From assembly GCA_963575645.1 (NCBI GenBank), contig OY754464.1, positions 7,502,001 through 7,566,000 on the forward strand: a DNA stretch of 64,000 nt. The letters run 5' to 3'. Numbering within the stretch: the first letter of the stretch is position 1; each line of letters starts with the position of its first letter. The translations under genes were made by a program, and so were the position numbers. The DNA comes from Xanthostigma xanthostigma. Taxonomy: Eukaryota > Arthropoda > Insecta > Raphidioptera > Raphidiidae. This document shows positions 1 through 10,909 of this stretch, one piece after another. The notes beneath the pieces were generated by a model. That model had not been told where the DNA came from and made no database searches. It saw only the letters and a program-made list of their open reading frames with translations.

Positions 1-306
1 AGCTAAATAATATTTCATAAAGATTTACGCCTAAAATCCAACGAGAGCTAAGTAATTGCAATGTATTACTTTTGTTTTCATTATCTTCATGTTTATATTT
101 GTTTCTTCTTATATTAGACTGTTCATTTCGTTCTTGAACAATTTTATAAATTAATATTTTGTTCAATACATTAAATATTCTACGTTTAAAGTGAACAAAA
201 TTGTAAATTCATTTGAAAGTTCATATTTTGTGAATTTTCGGGTGAGTAACAACAAATTACGGCAGAAAGAAGTTTTACTTCAGTCGGGTGGTCTAAAGCA
301 CACTCG
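1..306 (-). repeat. Dispersed repeat, inverted partner at 41644-41949
   Basis: The first 306 bases match 41644-41949 in reverse complement almost throughout, including the block with GAAGTTTTACTTC and the AT-rich stretch beyond it. The match runs into the window edge, so the left border is unseen. A 61-codon frame lies within it but has no recognisable domain, and its partner does not conserve the same frame, so I do not call a gene. Confidence 0.75.
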
Positions 307-380
307 TTTTTTTTTTGTATGGCTGTCCGTCGGCTGTGAACTGATTTCGATTAGTATTCTTTTTTTTATTCGATAGAGTA

Positions 381-945
381 TGTCTCAAAGTTGGTCCTAT
401 ATAAATTTTAGCAAAATCGATTCAGCAACTTTTTAGAAAATTAATATAAATCAGAGAAATATTGCAAAAGTTGTAGTTGCCGGCGTGAAAGTTGCTTTTC
501 GGTTCCATTAGACGCTAAAAATGTCTCAAAGTTGGTCCCATATAAATTTTAGCAAAATCGGTTCAGCAACTTTTTAGAAAATTAACATAAATCAGAGAAA
601 TATTGCAAAAGTTGTAGTTGCCGGCGTGAACGTTGCTTTTTTGTTCCATTAGACGCTAAAAATGTCTCTAAGTTGGTCCCATATAAATTTTAGCAAAATC
701 GGTTCAGCAACTTTTTAGAAAATTAACATAAATCAGAGAAATATTGCAAAAGTTGTAGTTGCCGGCGTGAACGTTGCTTTTTTGTTCCATTAGACGCTAA
801 AAATGTCTCAAAGTTGGTCCCATATAAATTTTAGCAAAATCGGTTCAGCAACTTTCAAAAAATTAACATAAATCAGAGAAATATTGCAATAGTAGTAGTT
901 TTCGGCGTGAAAGTTGCTATTCGATTTTTTTATAAGACACTAAAA
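381..945. repeat. 141-bp tandem repeat, four copies
   Basis: The phrase TGTCTCAAAGTTGGTCC recurs at 381, 522, 663 and 804, a constant 141-bp period. Units 2 to 4 are more alike than unit 1 (GTCCTATATAAA versus GTCCCATATAAA) and unit 4 decays at its right end. The phrase GTCCCATATAAATTT also occurs in the LINE-like tail repeats near 27.6 kb, so this is probably an expanded piece of a retroelement tail. Confidence 0.9.
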
Positions 946-984
946 AAGATAACTCAAAAATTAAAAACTTTTTTTTTAAATTGA

Positions 985-1125
985 ACCTCCTTCAAAAAAG
1001 GGCAGTAAAAAGCGTAAAATAACAGATTTAAGGTCTAAGTACAATAAACGTGATGGTAATTAAATTTGTATCGATCTCAAAACTTTGTTATTTTATGCTT
1101 TTAGTAACCATTTTTTGAAGGAGGC
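985..1125. repeat. Short inverted repeat
   Basis: Arms of about 40 bp (985-1024 and 1085-1125) are reverse complements with a few mismatches, beginning AACCTCCTTC and ending GAAGGAGG. The loop is about 60 bp. It is probably a decayed miniature element; no target duplication is visible. Confidence 0.65.
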
Positions 1126-1778
1126 TGCATTTTTATTTTAACTTTTTATTTGCGTTATTTCTATTAAATCCAAATTCCGATCTATACATATTGCGGACTT
1201 CCAGAACTTCCATTGCGGTTGTCCGTAGGTCATCTCAGGTACGTCCTTTGTCTAGTCGGCACTATAGTTGTTCCGTTTAGTCTTTGAATTATATTAAGAC
1301 GCAATATTTAAATCACCCGTTTTTGTAGCGTTCGGCTTTTATGCGAATGAGCTTTGTAGTTACTCAAAGGATACAAGTGGGTTGATAATTATGCGTATAC
1401 GAATGTTCACTACGTGTTAAATGACATGACGCCATAGGTGTTGACCGCAGCGCTGCGGTGCGGTAGTTTTGTTAATTACATTACACACTTGCTACTTTAC
1501 CAACTTCCAACTGGGTTACTCAAAAGAAAATAAAAGAGAAGAGTGAGATTCAACGACCCTCTAATTTACTCAACTTATGGCCATATTTTCCGAACGTAAG
1601 TAGTTATTTATTCGGTTCATTTGTTCTTCAGGTAGCTATTCCTCCGAATAAAAAGCGATAGTTTAATATAACTGCGGGTATAAATCTATTGTGTCTTAGT
1701 TCGAGGGTATAAATATTTATTCGCCTGCTAAAATAATAATGGCCGCCACATAGATCATAATACCTAACCTACAAATGT
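1126..1778. other. No gene recognised
   Basis: AT-rich sequence with scattered stops in all frames. I see no domain, no tRNA and no strong repeat here. Confidence 0.6.
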
Positions 1779-2295
1779 GGAATATTATATGTACAGTTTG
1801 CTCTTGTGAATTTATTTATGTGTTGTTTATTAACCTTTTGTGAAGTGTATAGTTGTAAAACATTAAAGTTAGTAGGAGTTTTGTGTGCAATTAAGTTATA
1901 GGATAAAACATTATTATTTTAATCAAATTTTTTTTGACGTTTACACTAACGCAGGGGTCGGCAACCTTTTGAGACGGAAGAGCCAAAAGTTACAATTTAC
2001 AAAATTTCCCAGTTTTTAAAGAGCCACTAAACATTTTCGTTTCAGAATTATAGTATTTGCTTATACTTATATAGGTATAATATATATATCCGAGGCGACA
2101 CGTCACGACGGGGCCGGTGCGGGTGAGATGCGAGTGGAAATGTCTGAGAGATAGACATGGTAATCAATCATGGATATAATAAAATAATTATTTTTTGCGT
2201 ATGGAACTGGAGAGCTGCAATTTTACATCAAAAGAGCCGCATGCGGCTCGCGAGCCGCTGGTTGTACTAACGCCATCGGTCCCGCCATACGACCG
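1779..2295 (+). repeat. Older dispersed repeat split by a hAT insertion
   Basis: 1779-1951 plus 2265-2295 match the reverse complement of about 8640-8835, at roughly 80 percent by eye. The left and right parts are contiguous in the 8.6-kb copy, which is thus the empty version of this site. Confidence 0.8.
1952..2264. mobile_element. Non-autonomous hAT element, right end shortened
   Basis: It begins CAGGGGTCGGCAACC, a typical hAT terminus, and ends ...GAGCCGCTGGTTG, lacking the final CCGACCCCTG that a full end carries (compare 22349-22358). Flanking octamers CACTAACG (1944-1951) and TACTAACG (2265-2272) fit an 8-bp target duplication with one change. It has no coding capacity. The uninterrupted site at 8642-8650 supports insertion here. 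Confidence 0.8.
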
Positions 2296-2824
2296 ACGCC
2301 AATAGTGTAAGTGCTTTATGACAAATACACTAATAATAGCTGCAATGAATTACAATTATTTCATATACCGTCAATCCCAGTTATTTTGAGGTCAGTGGGT
2401 ACATATTCTGACAAATAGCGTGGTGTACAAATCACTTAAAATGCGTTTGGCAAAAAGGATTAACCACTTTAATGCAGTTCAAACATAGTGAGTGTTAATT
2501 TGATAACAGCACAAACGATCAGAGTTAAATTAAAAATTCCCCATGCTGTGTATATATACTCCCCATGTACACCGTGCCCAGAAATTTTTGATATTTTATA
2601 GCCATGATTGATACTATAAACAGTAATATAGTATAGGCCCGATTGTTCAACAAGGATATTTGTATGAAAAAGAAATATACATAGGTACAAATTTGTAACA
2701 TTATTGCAATACATAATATTATAGAGAATCGGGCGTCCCGGCTTCATCCGGGTGCAAAACTGTATGATTTATAAATACATAGCCTCCTCCTCTCTCTCCC
2801 CTCTGTCCCTCTTTCTCTGGAAAT

Positions 2825-2898
2825 ATTAAATTGACCTTCCTATCTCCGAGAAAGGAGCCGTTCATTATGAACGACTCGCTCAGGAGCGACACATCACC
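2825..2898. mobile_element. Right end of a hAT-like element
   Basis: The segment with GGAGCCGTTC and CAGGAGCGACACATCAC matches the right end of the intact hAT at 14581-15179. It abuts a pogo-like repeat at 2899, whose other copies (49.4 and 52.6 kb) continue without it. The left end is not clear. Two frames on the minus strand here are not recognisable proteins. Confidence 0.5.
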
Positions 2899-3145
2899 AA
2901 TCCCAACAAACAAAACAACGAATTTCTTAGAATCTTCGGTACGCATGATGCCGACATCAATGCAACAAAATAACAAACAAGTACCTACTGTTTAATGCTT
3001 AATGATGACGTATTGTTGTCGTTATTTAGAGTGTATCATTGTATGAGCAACAAGGTAAACCAACTAGAGTTAAGTAGTTTCGACGTTTTAAGAAGTTTGT
3101 CGTTATATCGAGTGACGTTAAATGGAGTTTACACTGTATATGAAA
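2899..3145 (+). repeat. 5' flank copy of a pogo-like repeat
   Basis: It matches 49405-49650 (same strand) and about 52545-52720 (opposite strand). In those copies the repeat continues into a short frame resembling a pogo/CENP-B N terminus. Here that coding end has been removed at the junction with the hAT-like fragment on the left. Confidence 0.7.
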
Positions 3146-3576
3146 ACACCGAATTCTTGGACACAGTAGTTCTTTAGCACTGCTGTCATCCTGCGCATTT
3201 CGCATTGCTGCCAATCTCTACTCTTTCGCAATGCTGCCAACTGTCGCTACCAATTTGTAAACATTAAATCGTGATTAATGTTTAACTGCGTGATGTACAA
3301 AGTTTTGTGAAATAGACTCTGTGCGTTCGGATGTTTACCACATCCTAATTTTGTTTTTAACGATTTTTAACGTTTTTATAAACCGAATATATGTATCCTC
3401 ATTTTACTCCTTCATATTAGCTATACGCTTTTGATCAATTATAATTGACTGAACGAAAATATAAACATTTATTACAAAAAATGTACCGTCGAACGAACAA
3501 ACCACACAAAATATACTCCGGGCCGAGTTTTTAAATTTTTAGGCGCGACCCAAGCTTTAGGTAATCCGTTACTATA
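3146..3576. other. No gene recognised
   Basis: A short imperfect repetition of CTGCTGCCAA-type words lies near 3180-3245. Otherwise I see only AT-rich sequence. Confidence 0.5.
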
Positions 3577-4345
3577 CAGGGTGTCCCATTAAGAATGGGA
3601 CATAGAACAACCGCAGATTCTCCAATTCAAAATAAAACGATTAAGCGAAATATGCTTAGATAAAATGTTACTCGTTTCCGAAATACGGGGTGTTGAAGTT
3701 GAAAACTGAAAAATTATTAATGTCCATAATTTTTTTAATACACCGTATAATTTTACTCAAATCGGCACACTTGTTAAATATCATAAAATGCACCTAAAAA
3801 TAAAAAAATTAGTTCAGTACGCTCTACCAGTGGCGTACGGCAGGAGTAAGTAATGCTTGTACCCCTTCTAAATGTTACGCCGCTGCCTAAATTTTAATTT
3901 TGACTATAATTTTAATTTTTTTGATATTTTCTAAGTCAATAATGTACACTTGTTAGTTTGTTGTAAAGTCATTGGTTTTCGAGATATTCGCAGTTTTTTT
4001 AAGACAAAATTGTAAAAATGAATATTATTAATAATAATACAATTAATAAAAAGTATACATGTCTATCTATTTTTAATTGCGAATATCTCGAAAACCAATA
4101 ACTTTACATCAAACTAACAAGTGTACATTATTGACTTAGAAAATATCAAAAAAATTAAAATTATAGTCAAAATTAAAATTTAGACAGCGGCGTAACATTT
4201 AGAAGGGGTACAAGCATTACTTACTCCTGCCGTACGCCACTGGTAGAGGGCTAACATTTTATCTAAGCATATTTCGCTTAATCGTTTTATTTTGAATTGG
4301 AGAATCTGCGGTTGTTCTATGTCCCATTCTTAATGGGACACTCTG
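3577..4345. mobile_element. Foldback element, Tc1/mariner-type ends, copy 1
   Basis: The ends are CAGGGTGTCCC and GGGACACTCTG, flanked by TA dinucleotides as expected for the Tc1/mariner superfamily. Almost the whole element is two inverted arms around a centre near 4035. The left arm holds about 160 bp (3670-3830) absent from the right arm. A second copy lies at 57994-58628. No transposase is present. Family assignment rests on ends and TA target only. Confidence 0.8.
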
Positions 4346-5136
4346 TATATACAGACGCCGGACAACCATACCGTATTATAATATGTAAAATATATTATAA
4401 ACAAACTCTTCAGCTTTATATATTAGTATAGATTCTTGTGGTTGAAATCCGCGCGAGCGAAGCGGCTAACAAAAGCTAGCGACGCAACAATTATTGTGAC
4501 GTCTTGTGCTTTGTTCGTTAATAATTGTTATACGTATTCCATTGTAGAAAGTAGGCACTGTACCTATATATATTGCAGGAACTGAAAGAGCACCACATAC
4601 AACAAACAAAAAGCCGCCATAGCATCTTGCTTGCGTACTTATATAACACATTATATAATCATTTGATGCAGGATGGCGTTTTTCTGCTACTGTTAAGAGG
4701 ATTTGGATTACGGAATACGGAATTAACTATAAACAGAAGCTGTAATCCTCCACTGGTGTATAAGCGTGTTTTGCGGCTTGACTTCGCATTACTGTTGTCT
4801 AGTGTCAGTGACGCCGCGGTAAAAATTCCAGCCAATTGGGCGACGGGACCATTCTAACTTCAAAATGTTGACATTTGATAGTAGACCAGGGTCGATAATT
4901 TTTGAAAGCAAAAAAAATAATAGTAGGATGAAACTCATTGGAAAAGGAAGAGAATATAACAAAAATGAAAGGAAAAATAATTTACGGGCGATTTGGGGTC
5001 GGGAAGTGAAAGGGGGTGAGTTTTTAAGGGTAAAAAACGGGTTTATCTCGATTTCCGGCAAAACTACAAGTCCTATGGAAAAAAGGTAAATGGCAAAGTT
5101 ATAGATAACTAAAAGATCTACAACTTTTGTATTTAT
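4346..5136. other. No gene; short repeat fragment at 4827-4885
   Basis: 4827-4885 matches one end of a dispersed repeat seen at 23985-24613 and 59697-60372 (CCAGCCAATTGGG followed by GACGGGACCATTC). Overlapping frames of 61 to 94 codons on both strands share no family features and look accidental. Confidence 0.6.
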
Positions 5137-5138
5137 AC

Positions 5139-5735
5139 TTTTTGACGTGATAACGTCTTATAAATTGCTGAATCACCAATCTTATAAATTGATAAAACAC
5201 CGGCTGCATGTTCGAAAAAGTGTAACGTTCGTAACGCGTAACGCGTAACGTTCCTAACGCGTAACGTTCCGCCTGACCCTGTGCGTGCTTTTTGCTAATT
5301 TCTCGCTCAATTTAAATCAGATCGGTTTGAAACCAGTCTTAAACGAAAGAGGAGAACATTTTACATAGATTTCGTATAACAGAATTTGCCTAAACAGTTT
5401 TTTTATACAAATTTATATAGAAAAATAGCTGTATAAATGCAACATGAAAACGGCTGAATTTCTAATGTTTAATTCAATTTTTTGACATTAGTATTTTGTG
5501 AAATGCAACGCCTTCTAAGTTAAGTATTGGAATAACTAATTATTATTAGAACATAATACTTTGTAAGTTGCAAACGTCACTTTTGACATTTCTTATCATT
5601 CCGACACCAAGGATAAGCGGATTGAAACCAAATTTTGGGAGGTTTAGGTTATGTATTACGGAATACGTTATCACGTAAAACTATCGTCCGTAAACCGACT
5701 TTACAGACAACCAATTTTTTTCACATAACCTCAAA
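5139..5735 (+). mobile_element. Dispersed element, family G, copy 1
   Basis: The left border reads GACGTGATAACGT and the right part reads ACGTTATCACGT then ATCGTCCGTAAACCGAC, giving roughly 13-bp inverted ends plus a terminal hairpin (GTAAA..TTTAC). Other copies: 42052-42612, 48281-48634 (opposite strand) and part of one at 63604-63770. A run of GTAACGC-type heptamers near 5225-5268 is expanded compared with the 42-kb copy. The superfamily is unknown. Confidence 0.7.
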
Positions 5736-5820
5736 ATTTATATTAAAAATCCAAATAAACAAGTTTTTGGTTTTTTATTATAACATTTAAACATTATAAT
5801 AAACATCAAAATCAATAATG

Positions 5821-5893
5821 TCGGCAGAGATCAAACCCGGGACCAGCAAAGACCTTATGCACTACTCCACAGAACTACAGCGGCTGTCCCGCT
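5821..5893 (-). repeat. tRNA-like SINE head
   Basis: Read on the minus strand there is an A-box-like stretch (CTGTAGTTCTGTGGAGTAG) and a B-box-like stretch (GGTCCCGGGTTTGATC) with the spacing of a tRNA gene. The arms do not all pair, so it is a tRNA-derived SINE or pseudogene rather than a working tRNA. AT-rich sequence follows on the minus-strand 3' side and runs into the family G element. Confidence 0.55.
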
Positions 5894-6560
5894 ATTTTCA
5901 TGGTATTTAAGTGTAGCAATACAGTATTATTATATTGTGTTTTTTAAATTATTAGCTGACAAAATTAATAACCGTTTTTCTCGAATATTTTCTAATGTAA
6001 CCTCATGAAAATTTATAGAGAAAAAAATAGAGATTTCTAAAACGTAAAAAATATATGTTGCCATTGGAAAAAAATACATGTACACTTCCGGTTGAATTTG
6101 AAGTACAAAAAATATACCTCAGTTCCGAGTTGAACAAAAAACTATTTTAATTTTTTCTTGTATCTATTAGTAGGATACACGGATTATTCACTGTTACTCT
6201 GTTACTACTTTCGGTGAACGCACAGTACAGTTACAGAGATTTATCTGGAAGATTTTTAATTTTATAAATAAACTAAGTTACGCCACTGGTGCCAACTTCG
6301 ACTTCTAGCTTCCCTACACAATTTTGCTCAAGTCAAATGTATGTATATTTACATGATGTTATACACAGCGATGTAATATTATACATATAACAATACGAGT
6401 TGTTCATAGCCGGATTATTAGTTATGCTCTATCATTATATTCGTTGCAATTTGTTGGCTGGTAATTATTATTGTTATTATTTATATTATATGAAGTTATT
6501 CCAGTACCTTACATTTTTATGAAAAACAATAACGACTTATTTCTTTTTCGGAAATATACA
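5894..6560. other. No gene recognised
   Basis: AT-rich sequence without recognisable elements. Confidence 0.5.
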
Positions 6561-6564
6561 TTTT

Positions 6565-7330
6565 AAACCGCTCTAAACTAATCGAGATACGAATATGCGC
6601 TTAGTCCTAATCGATTCAGCGTACTTTTTTCTATAAGACACGTCAATATCAAGCATATCAGAGATATTTATATATTTCTCCAAATATCGTAAATCATTTT
6701 ATGTTTTCATGCGTTGTGCAAATCTGCAACTTTTTAAGGCACTAAACTATTTCTGGCCCGTTTTATATTATCGGAGTCGGTCGAAATCGATTCAGCGCGA
6801 TATTTTCTATAAGAATTACTTCAGTTGAAAGTCGTTTGTGAACAATATGTCACAGAATTCTCGATTTTTTTTAAAACAGAAAAATTTTCGAAAAATAAAT
6901 TAGCTCTGTTTTGTTTGATATTATACATACTTCAGGAAAAAGTCCTTCTGAATCGATTCCGACCATCCGTAACCCTGTATGTCTTTTAGACTTTTAGATT
7001 CGGAGATATAGCCAGTTAAAACTGTTTAAATTTTTATACATTTTAAACGGTTATAGCATCTAAACTAATCGAGATACGAATTTGCGATTAGTCCTAATCG
7101 ATTCAGCGTACTTTTTTCTATAAGACACGTCAATATCAAGCATATCTGAGATATTTATATATTTTTCCAAATATCGTAGATCATTTCATGTTTTCATGAG
7201 TTGTGCAAATCTGCAAGTTTTTAAGGCACTAAACGATTTTTGGCCCGTTTTATATTAACCGAACTTATAGAAAAAGTCATGCAAAATCGATTCCGACAAT
7301 CCGCAACCCTGTATCACTTTTAGTTTCAGA
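6565..7330. repeat. Tandem duplication, about 490-bp period
   Basis: About 200 bp beginning CTAAACTAATCGAGATACGA recurs from near 6573 to near 7060, with close identity (shared TTTTTTCTATAAGACACGTC). Each unit also carries the phrase AATCGATTC several times. This style (cellular-sounding low-complexity sentences, internal repetition) is common in the non-coding tails of insect retroelements; that assignment is inference. Confidence 0.75.
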
Positions 7331-7465
7331 GATACGAGCGCTTATTTATATTATTTGAGAAAAACTTAAAAACGCCATAACTTCTAAACGTCTAATGATA
7401 CAGAGGTGGGACTGGTCGAATCGATTCAGTGTGATTTTTTCTATAAGAATACCCTCAGTTGTAAG

Positions 7466-7632
7466 CATAGAGATATTAGACTAGAGTACGCGAGTGAGCC
7501 GTGAAAGTGTCTGCAATTCAGTGAGAGAAAAGTTCCTTATTTCTATGGTAACTAATGCGATATAAAACAATGCTGATTTAAGTAAACAAATCTCTGGTTT
7601 TCTGGGTTTTTTGCAGCGTTCTTTCTTAACTG
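7466..7632 (+). mobile_element. Partial copy of the CCATAGAG miniature element
   Basis: It begins CATAGAGATATTAGACTAGA and matches the left two-thirds of the element at 10689-10909. It ends in the GCAGCGTTCT segment without the right terminal arm. Confidence 0.75.
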
Positions 7633-8098
7633 AAATTCAAAAAATAAGTGTTTTTCAGTCTGTACTGATTTAACAAAATCCAAGAAATGGATAGAAAATA
7701 CTCTCTTTCTAATCAAATAATCTTTTAATTCAAATATAATCTCAATAGCAGAGTTTGTGATGTCTCTGTTTTGTGAAGGTACGTCCCTGTTTTAAAGCCG
7801 GCACTGGCTGAAATCCAACCACAATTTTTTGTAACCTACTGACCTATTTTCTTCTGCGAACAGTATGTTTTTAATTTGCATTTCTTTTGTGTGTAAGAAT
7901 TGTCCGTCATTATTCAGGACAAATTACATGCTGAAAATCCTAGCCCAATTGGAACGATATATTCTGCCATCTCGTGGGAACATATTACGTAATTCTAACA
8001 AAAGTAACTGCGTATGTAGGCAGTAGGCTACTAGGATATTATATAAGGTATGGCAAAGTTAGTACTGTGAACACATGAGAACAAGGTTGTGTCATCTA

Positions 8099-8443
8099 TA
8101 GAGCTGTAAAAGTAACGGGAAATTGCGTACCCGTATGTATTCGATACTAATTAAAGAACCAGTACCCGTTACTTTCGTATCGTTACGTTACTCGTTACTT
8201 TTCATACGACATACAATCGTGTACTAACAGCATCAAGCATGTACCATCGCATCGAGGCGCGTCGCATACGTGATACGGTATGACTTCGTTCGTATAACGT
8301 ATAACCGCATCAAACGAGTCGAACTGACATGGATGCGAAAGATGCGAGTAACGAATTGAATTTGTAAGTAACGATTCGTTACTTCGAGTCAGACGATGTA
8401 CCTGTAACTCAGTAACGAATACATACGGTTTGTTACAGCTCTA
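8099..8443. mobile_element. Non-autonomous hAT element, 345 bp
   Basis: The ends are TAGAGCTGTAA and TTACAGCTCTA. Flanking octamers GTCATCTA (8091-8098) and GTCATTTA (8444-8451) differ at one base, as in an ageing 8-bp hAT target duplication. The interior is rich in GTAACG/CGTTAC words and has no frame. Confidence 0.85.
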
Positions 8444-8639
8444 GTCATTTATGCTCATATTCACCGAATAATATTAAAGTCACTAATTTTGGAACAAATT
8501 TATACGTTAGAATAAAATTTATTTTTAATTCACCAAGCAAAATATCAGGTAGAAAGTCAGTTAAAGAATAAATATACACTGCACTATACTCCTTGCACTT
8601 TTTGTTGAATATTTTGACGTTCACCCAAAAATCCGACCG

Positions 8640-8835
8640 ATGGCGTTAGTGCAAACGCAAAGAAAAACGTTTCATAAAATAATAATGTTTTATCCTATAA
8701 CCCAACTGCGCACAAAACTTCCACTATCATTAATGTTACACAACTATACACTTCACAAAAGGTTAATAAACCACCCGTTATTAAATCCACAAGAGTAACT
8801 GTATATATAATACGTGGAGTTGGGAATCAAAACCT
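8640..8835 (-). repeat. Dispersed repeat, empty-site copy
   Basis: This is the reverse complement of 1779-1951 joined directly to 2265-2295. It carries the uninterrupted target GCGTTAGTGC at about 8643-8652. Confidence 0.8.
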
Positions 8836-9008
8836 ATAGAGTACTTGCCGTGGACCTAGAATCATGAAGTTTGGCAAGAAGCAATGTCTTATAGTACAAG
8901 TAAAGGGAAAAATCCGAAAACCGTAAATTTGTAGGTACATAACAAAAAAATAATGTTTTTAAACCGCAACAACATGCTACGCACGTACACAGTAACAGTT
9001 CTATTCTA

Positions 9009-9085
9009 AGGCCTAGTTTATATGAGAGGCGTTCAACGCGCGTTGGGCCAACGCGCGTTGAACGTCTCTCATATAAACTAGGCCT
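9009..9085. repeat. 77-bp near-perfect palindrome
   Basis: The arms mirror around 9047 with about one mismatch, from AGGCCTAGTTTATATGAGAG to the reverse complement at 9066-9085. The centre is CG-rich (AACGCGCGTTGG). This could form a cruciform or a pol-III/pol-II hairpin RNA, or be a tiny miniature element. No target duplication is clear. A frame on the minus strand across it is an accident of the palindrome. Confidence 0.9.
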
Positions 9086-10159
9086 AATACAAAACAAGCA
9101 ATATGAGAACTCTCGCATACAACACGGTACGACAACTAGGTTAGTAGATATAGCCACGAGGTACAATAAAGTTCATGTAGTCCATCTGAACTCATTGGAA
9201 TTACACGCTTATAGTTGGCCGGTTTTTTATTAAGTTTTAACCGGCGACCCTTCATATTATGTATGTGTTTTCTTTATATTTTTAGTAGATTATTTAGTCA
9301 AGCAAAATACGGGAAAAAAATGATAATCATTTAAAAATGTAGTATTATCATAAGAAAAATAATATTAAATTTCACATTTAAAAATAGACAATTTAAATAA
9401 TCGGCCATGTTGGCGAGCTTATGTGACGTCATGATATACAATGCAAGTCACCCTTGATGTCAAATTGTCAATGTTCTAAATGAAGTTTATTTGTTGTTTT
9501 CTCTAAATACTGACATAATCTTACTGTGAGACGACACAGTCGTCATGGAAACAGTTGTTGATATATACTCTGACGTTACGATGTGTTTTAAAAATTCGAA
9601 AATAGCGCGTATTTTCTACATTTCTTTTTTATTATTTGTATTTTTTCCAGTGATTAGATTAATAAAATTACCATTACTATATGATCAGGAACTAAAATAT
9701 ATATCGAAATAAAAATTTAAACCAATTTTGAGTTTCATGCATAATATGACCTATTCAAGAGTTGCCTTCAGTATTGAAAAAAATGGTAGTGAGCAAACAA
9801 CTCAAAAGACGACGCAAGCTTGTGATAAAAGCTTTAGACAAACACAGAACACCGTGTGTAAGATTGCTGGTGAATTATAAATGAATCTACAAGATGCGAT
9901 GCGGTGAGAAGGTCCGTTCTCTGTGGCGGTGCAATGCGCATGCGCCATAACCACCGTGCCGAACGCGGTTTGTTAAAATAATAATAAGGGAAGTTGAGAG
10001 ATATCGTTATTTTCTGCAACGCACATGTTGGGTTAATAATAATTACAATTTATCACCACAATTTACACGAGTTAAACAATCAGAAAGTTTCTTGTTGTCG
10101 AAAATATCTACGAATAATGATGGTGTCATATCATGATAATAAGAATAATTAACCGAGTT
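9086..10159. other. No gene recognised
   Basis: AT-rich sequence with a CRE-like TGACGTCA at about 9423. Frames at 9834-10019 and 10043-10300 on the minus strand have no recognisable domain; the second crosses a hAT miniature. Confidence 0.5.
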
Positions 10160-10167
10160 CCCAGACC

Positions 10168-10422
10168 CAAGGGCGTAGATATCTTTTTTCTGGGGGGGGG
10201 GGCGGTTAAAGCAAAAAAAATCCAATATTTTTTTAAGATTTATTAATATCACACAAGAATAATCACGAATGAAGGTGTCAAGCAAAATATTCATTCGCAA
10301 ACCAATTTTACAAATTTTGCATTTTAGCCAGGTATTCTATTATTTTCAGTTTTATTTTTATATTTTTATGATCCTGTAGGGGGGGGGGGTAATTAACCTC
10401 TTCCCCCGTATCTACGCCCTTG
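10168..10422. mobile_element. Intact miniature hAT, 255 bp
   Basis: The termini are CAAGGGCGTAGATA and TATCTACGCCCTTG (a one-base offset inside). Both sides carry the perfect 8-bp duplication CCCAGACC (10160-10167 and 10423-10430). G-runs near each end (10190-10203 and 10379-10390) frame an AT-rich middle. Confidence 0.95.
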
Positions 10423-10688
10423 CCCAGACCCGCCAGACCTACGTTATTTCAGTACCTACTGCTAAAATTTTATCAGTAAATGTACAATATTTAGTTAAAA
10501 ATGTACGCCAATTTGCTAGCTTAAAAGCGGGGGCCTTTTAAAGATAACAGGTTCTTAAGGTACATAAAACACGTGCTTACCTACGTACCCAATGGAATTA
10601 TGCATGCATATGAGAGCGAGTGAGAGATTAGATGATTTTTTTTGACACTTTCATGAAATTTAGGTTTTTTATTTGTTTATACTTTATA

Positions 10689-10909
10689 CCATAGAGATAT
10701 TAGACTAGACTACGCGAGTGAGCCGTGAAAGTGTCTGCCATTCAGAGAGAGAGATCAGTTCCTTATCTCTATGGTAACTAATGATACAAAATAATGCTGA
10801 TTTGAGTAAACAAATATTTGGTTTTCTGCAGCGTTCTCTCTCAAGCCACTTTCACTTATAGATAGCAAGCATACGAACTAGCGTACTCTAGTTACTTATA
10901 TCTCTATGG
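10689..10909. mobile_element. CCATAGAG miniature inverted-repeat element
   Basis: The ends are CCATAGAGATAT and ATATCTCTATGG, with further inverted similarity inwards (CTAGAGTACGC). Both flanks read TTTATA. Another copy, truncated, is at 7466-7632. No coding capacity. The superfamily is unassigned because the target length is ambiguous (TA to 6 bp). Confidence 0.85.

Noticed and set aside
8834..9166. 110-codon minus-strand frame rich in Cys and Leu
   Set aside because: It crosses a repeat and a 77-bp palindrome.
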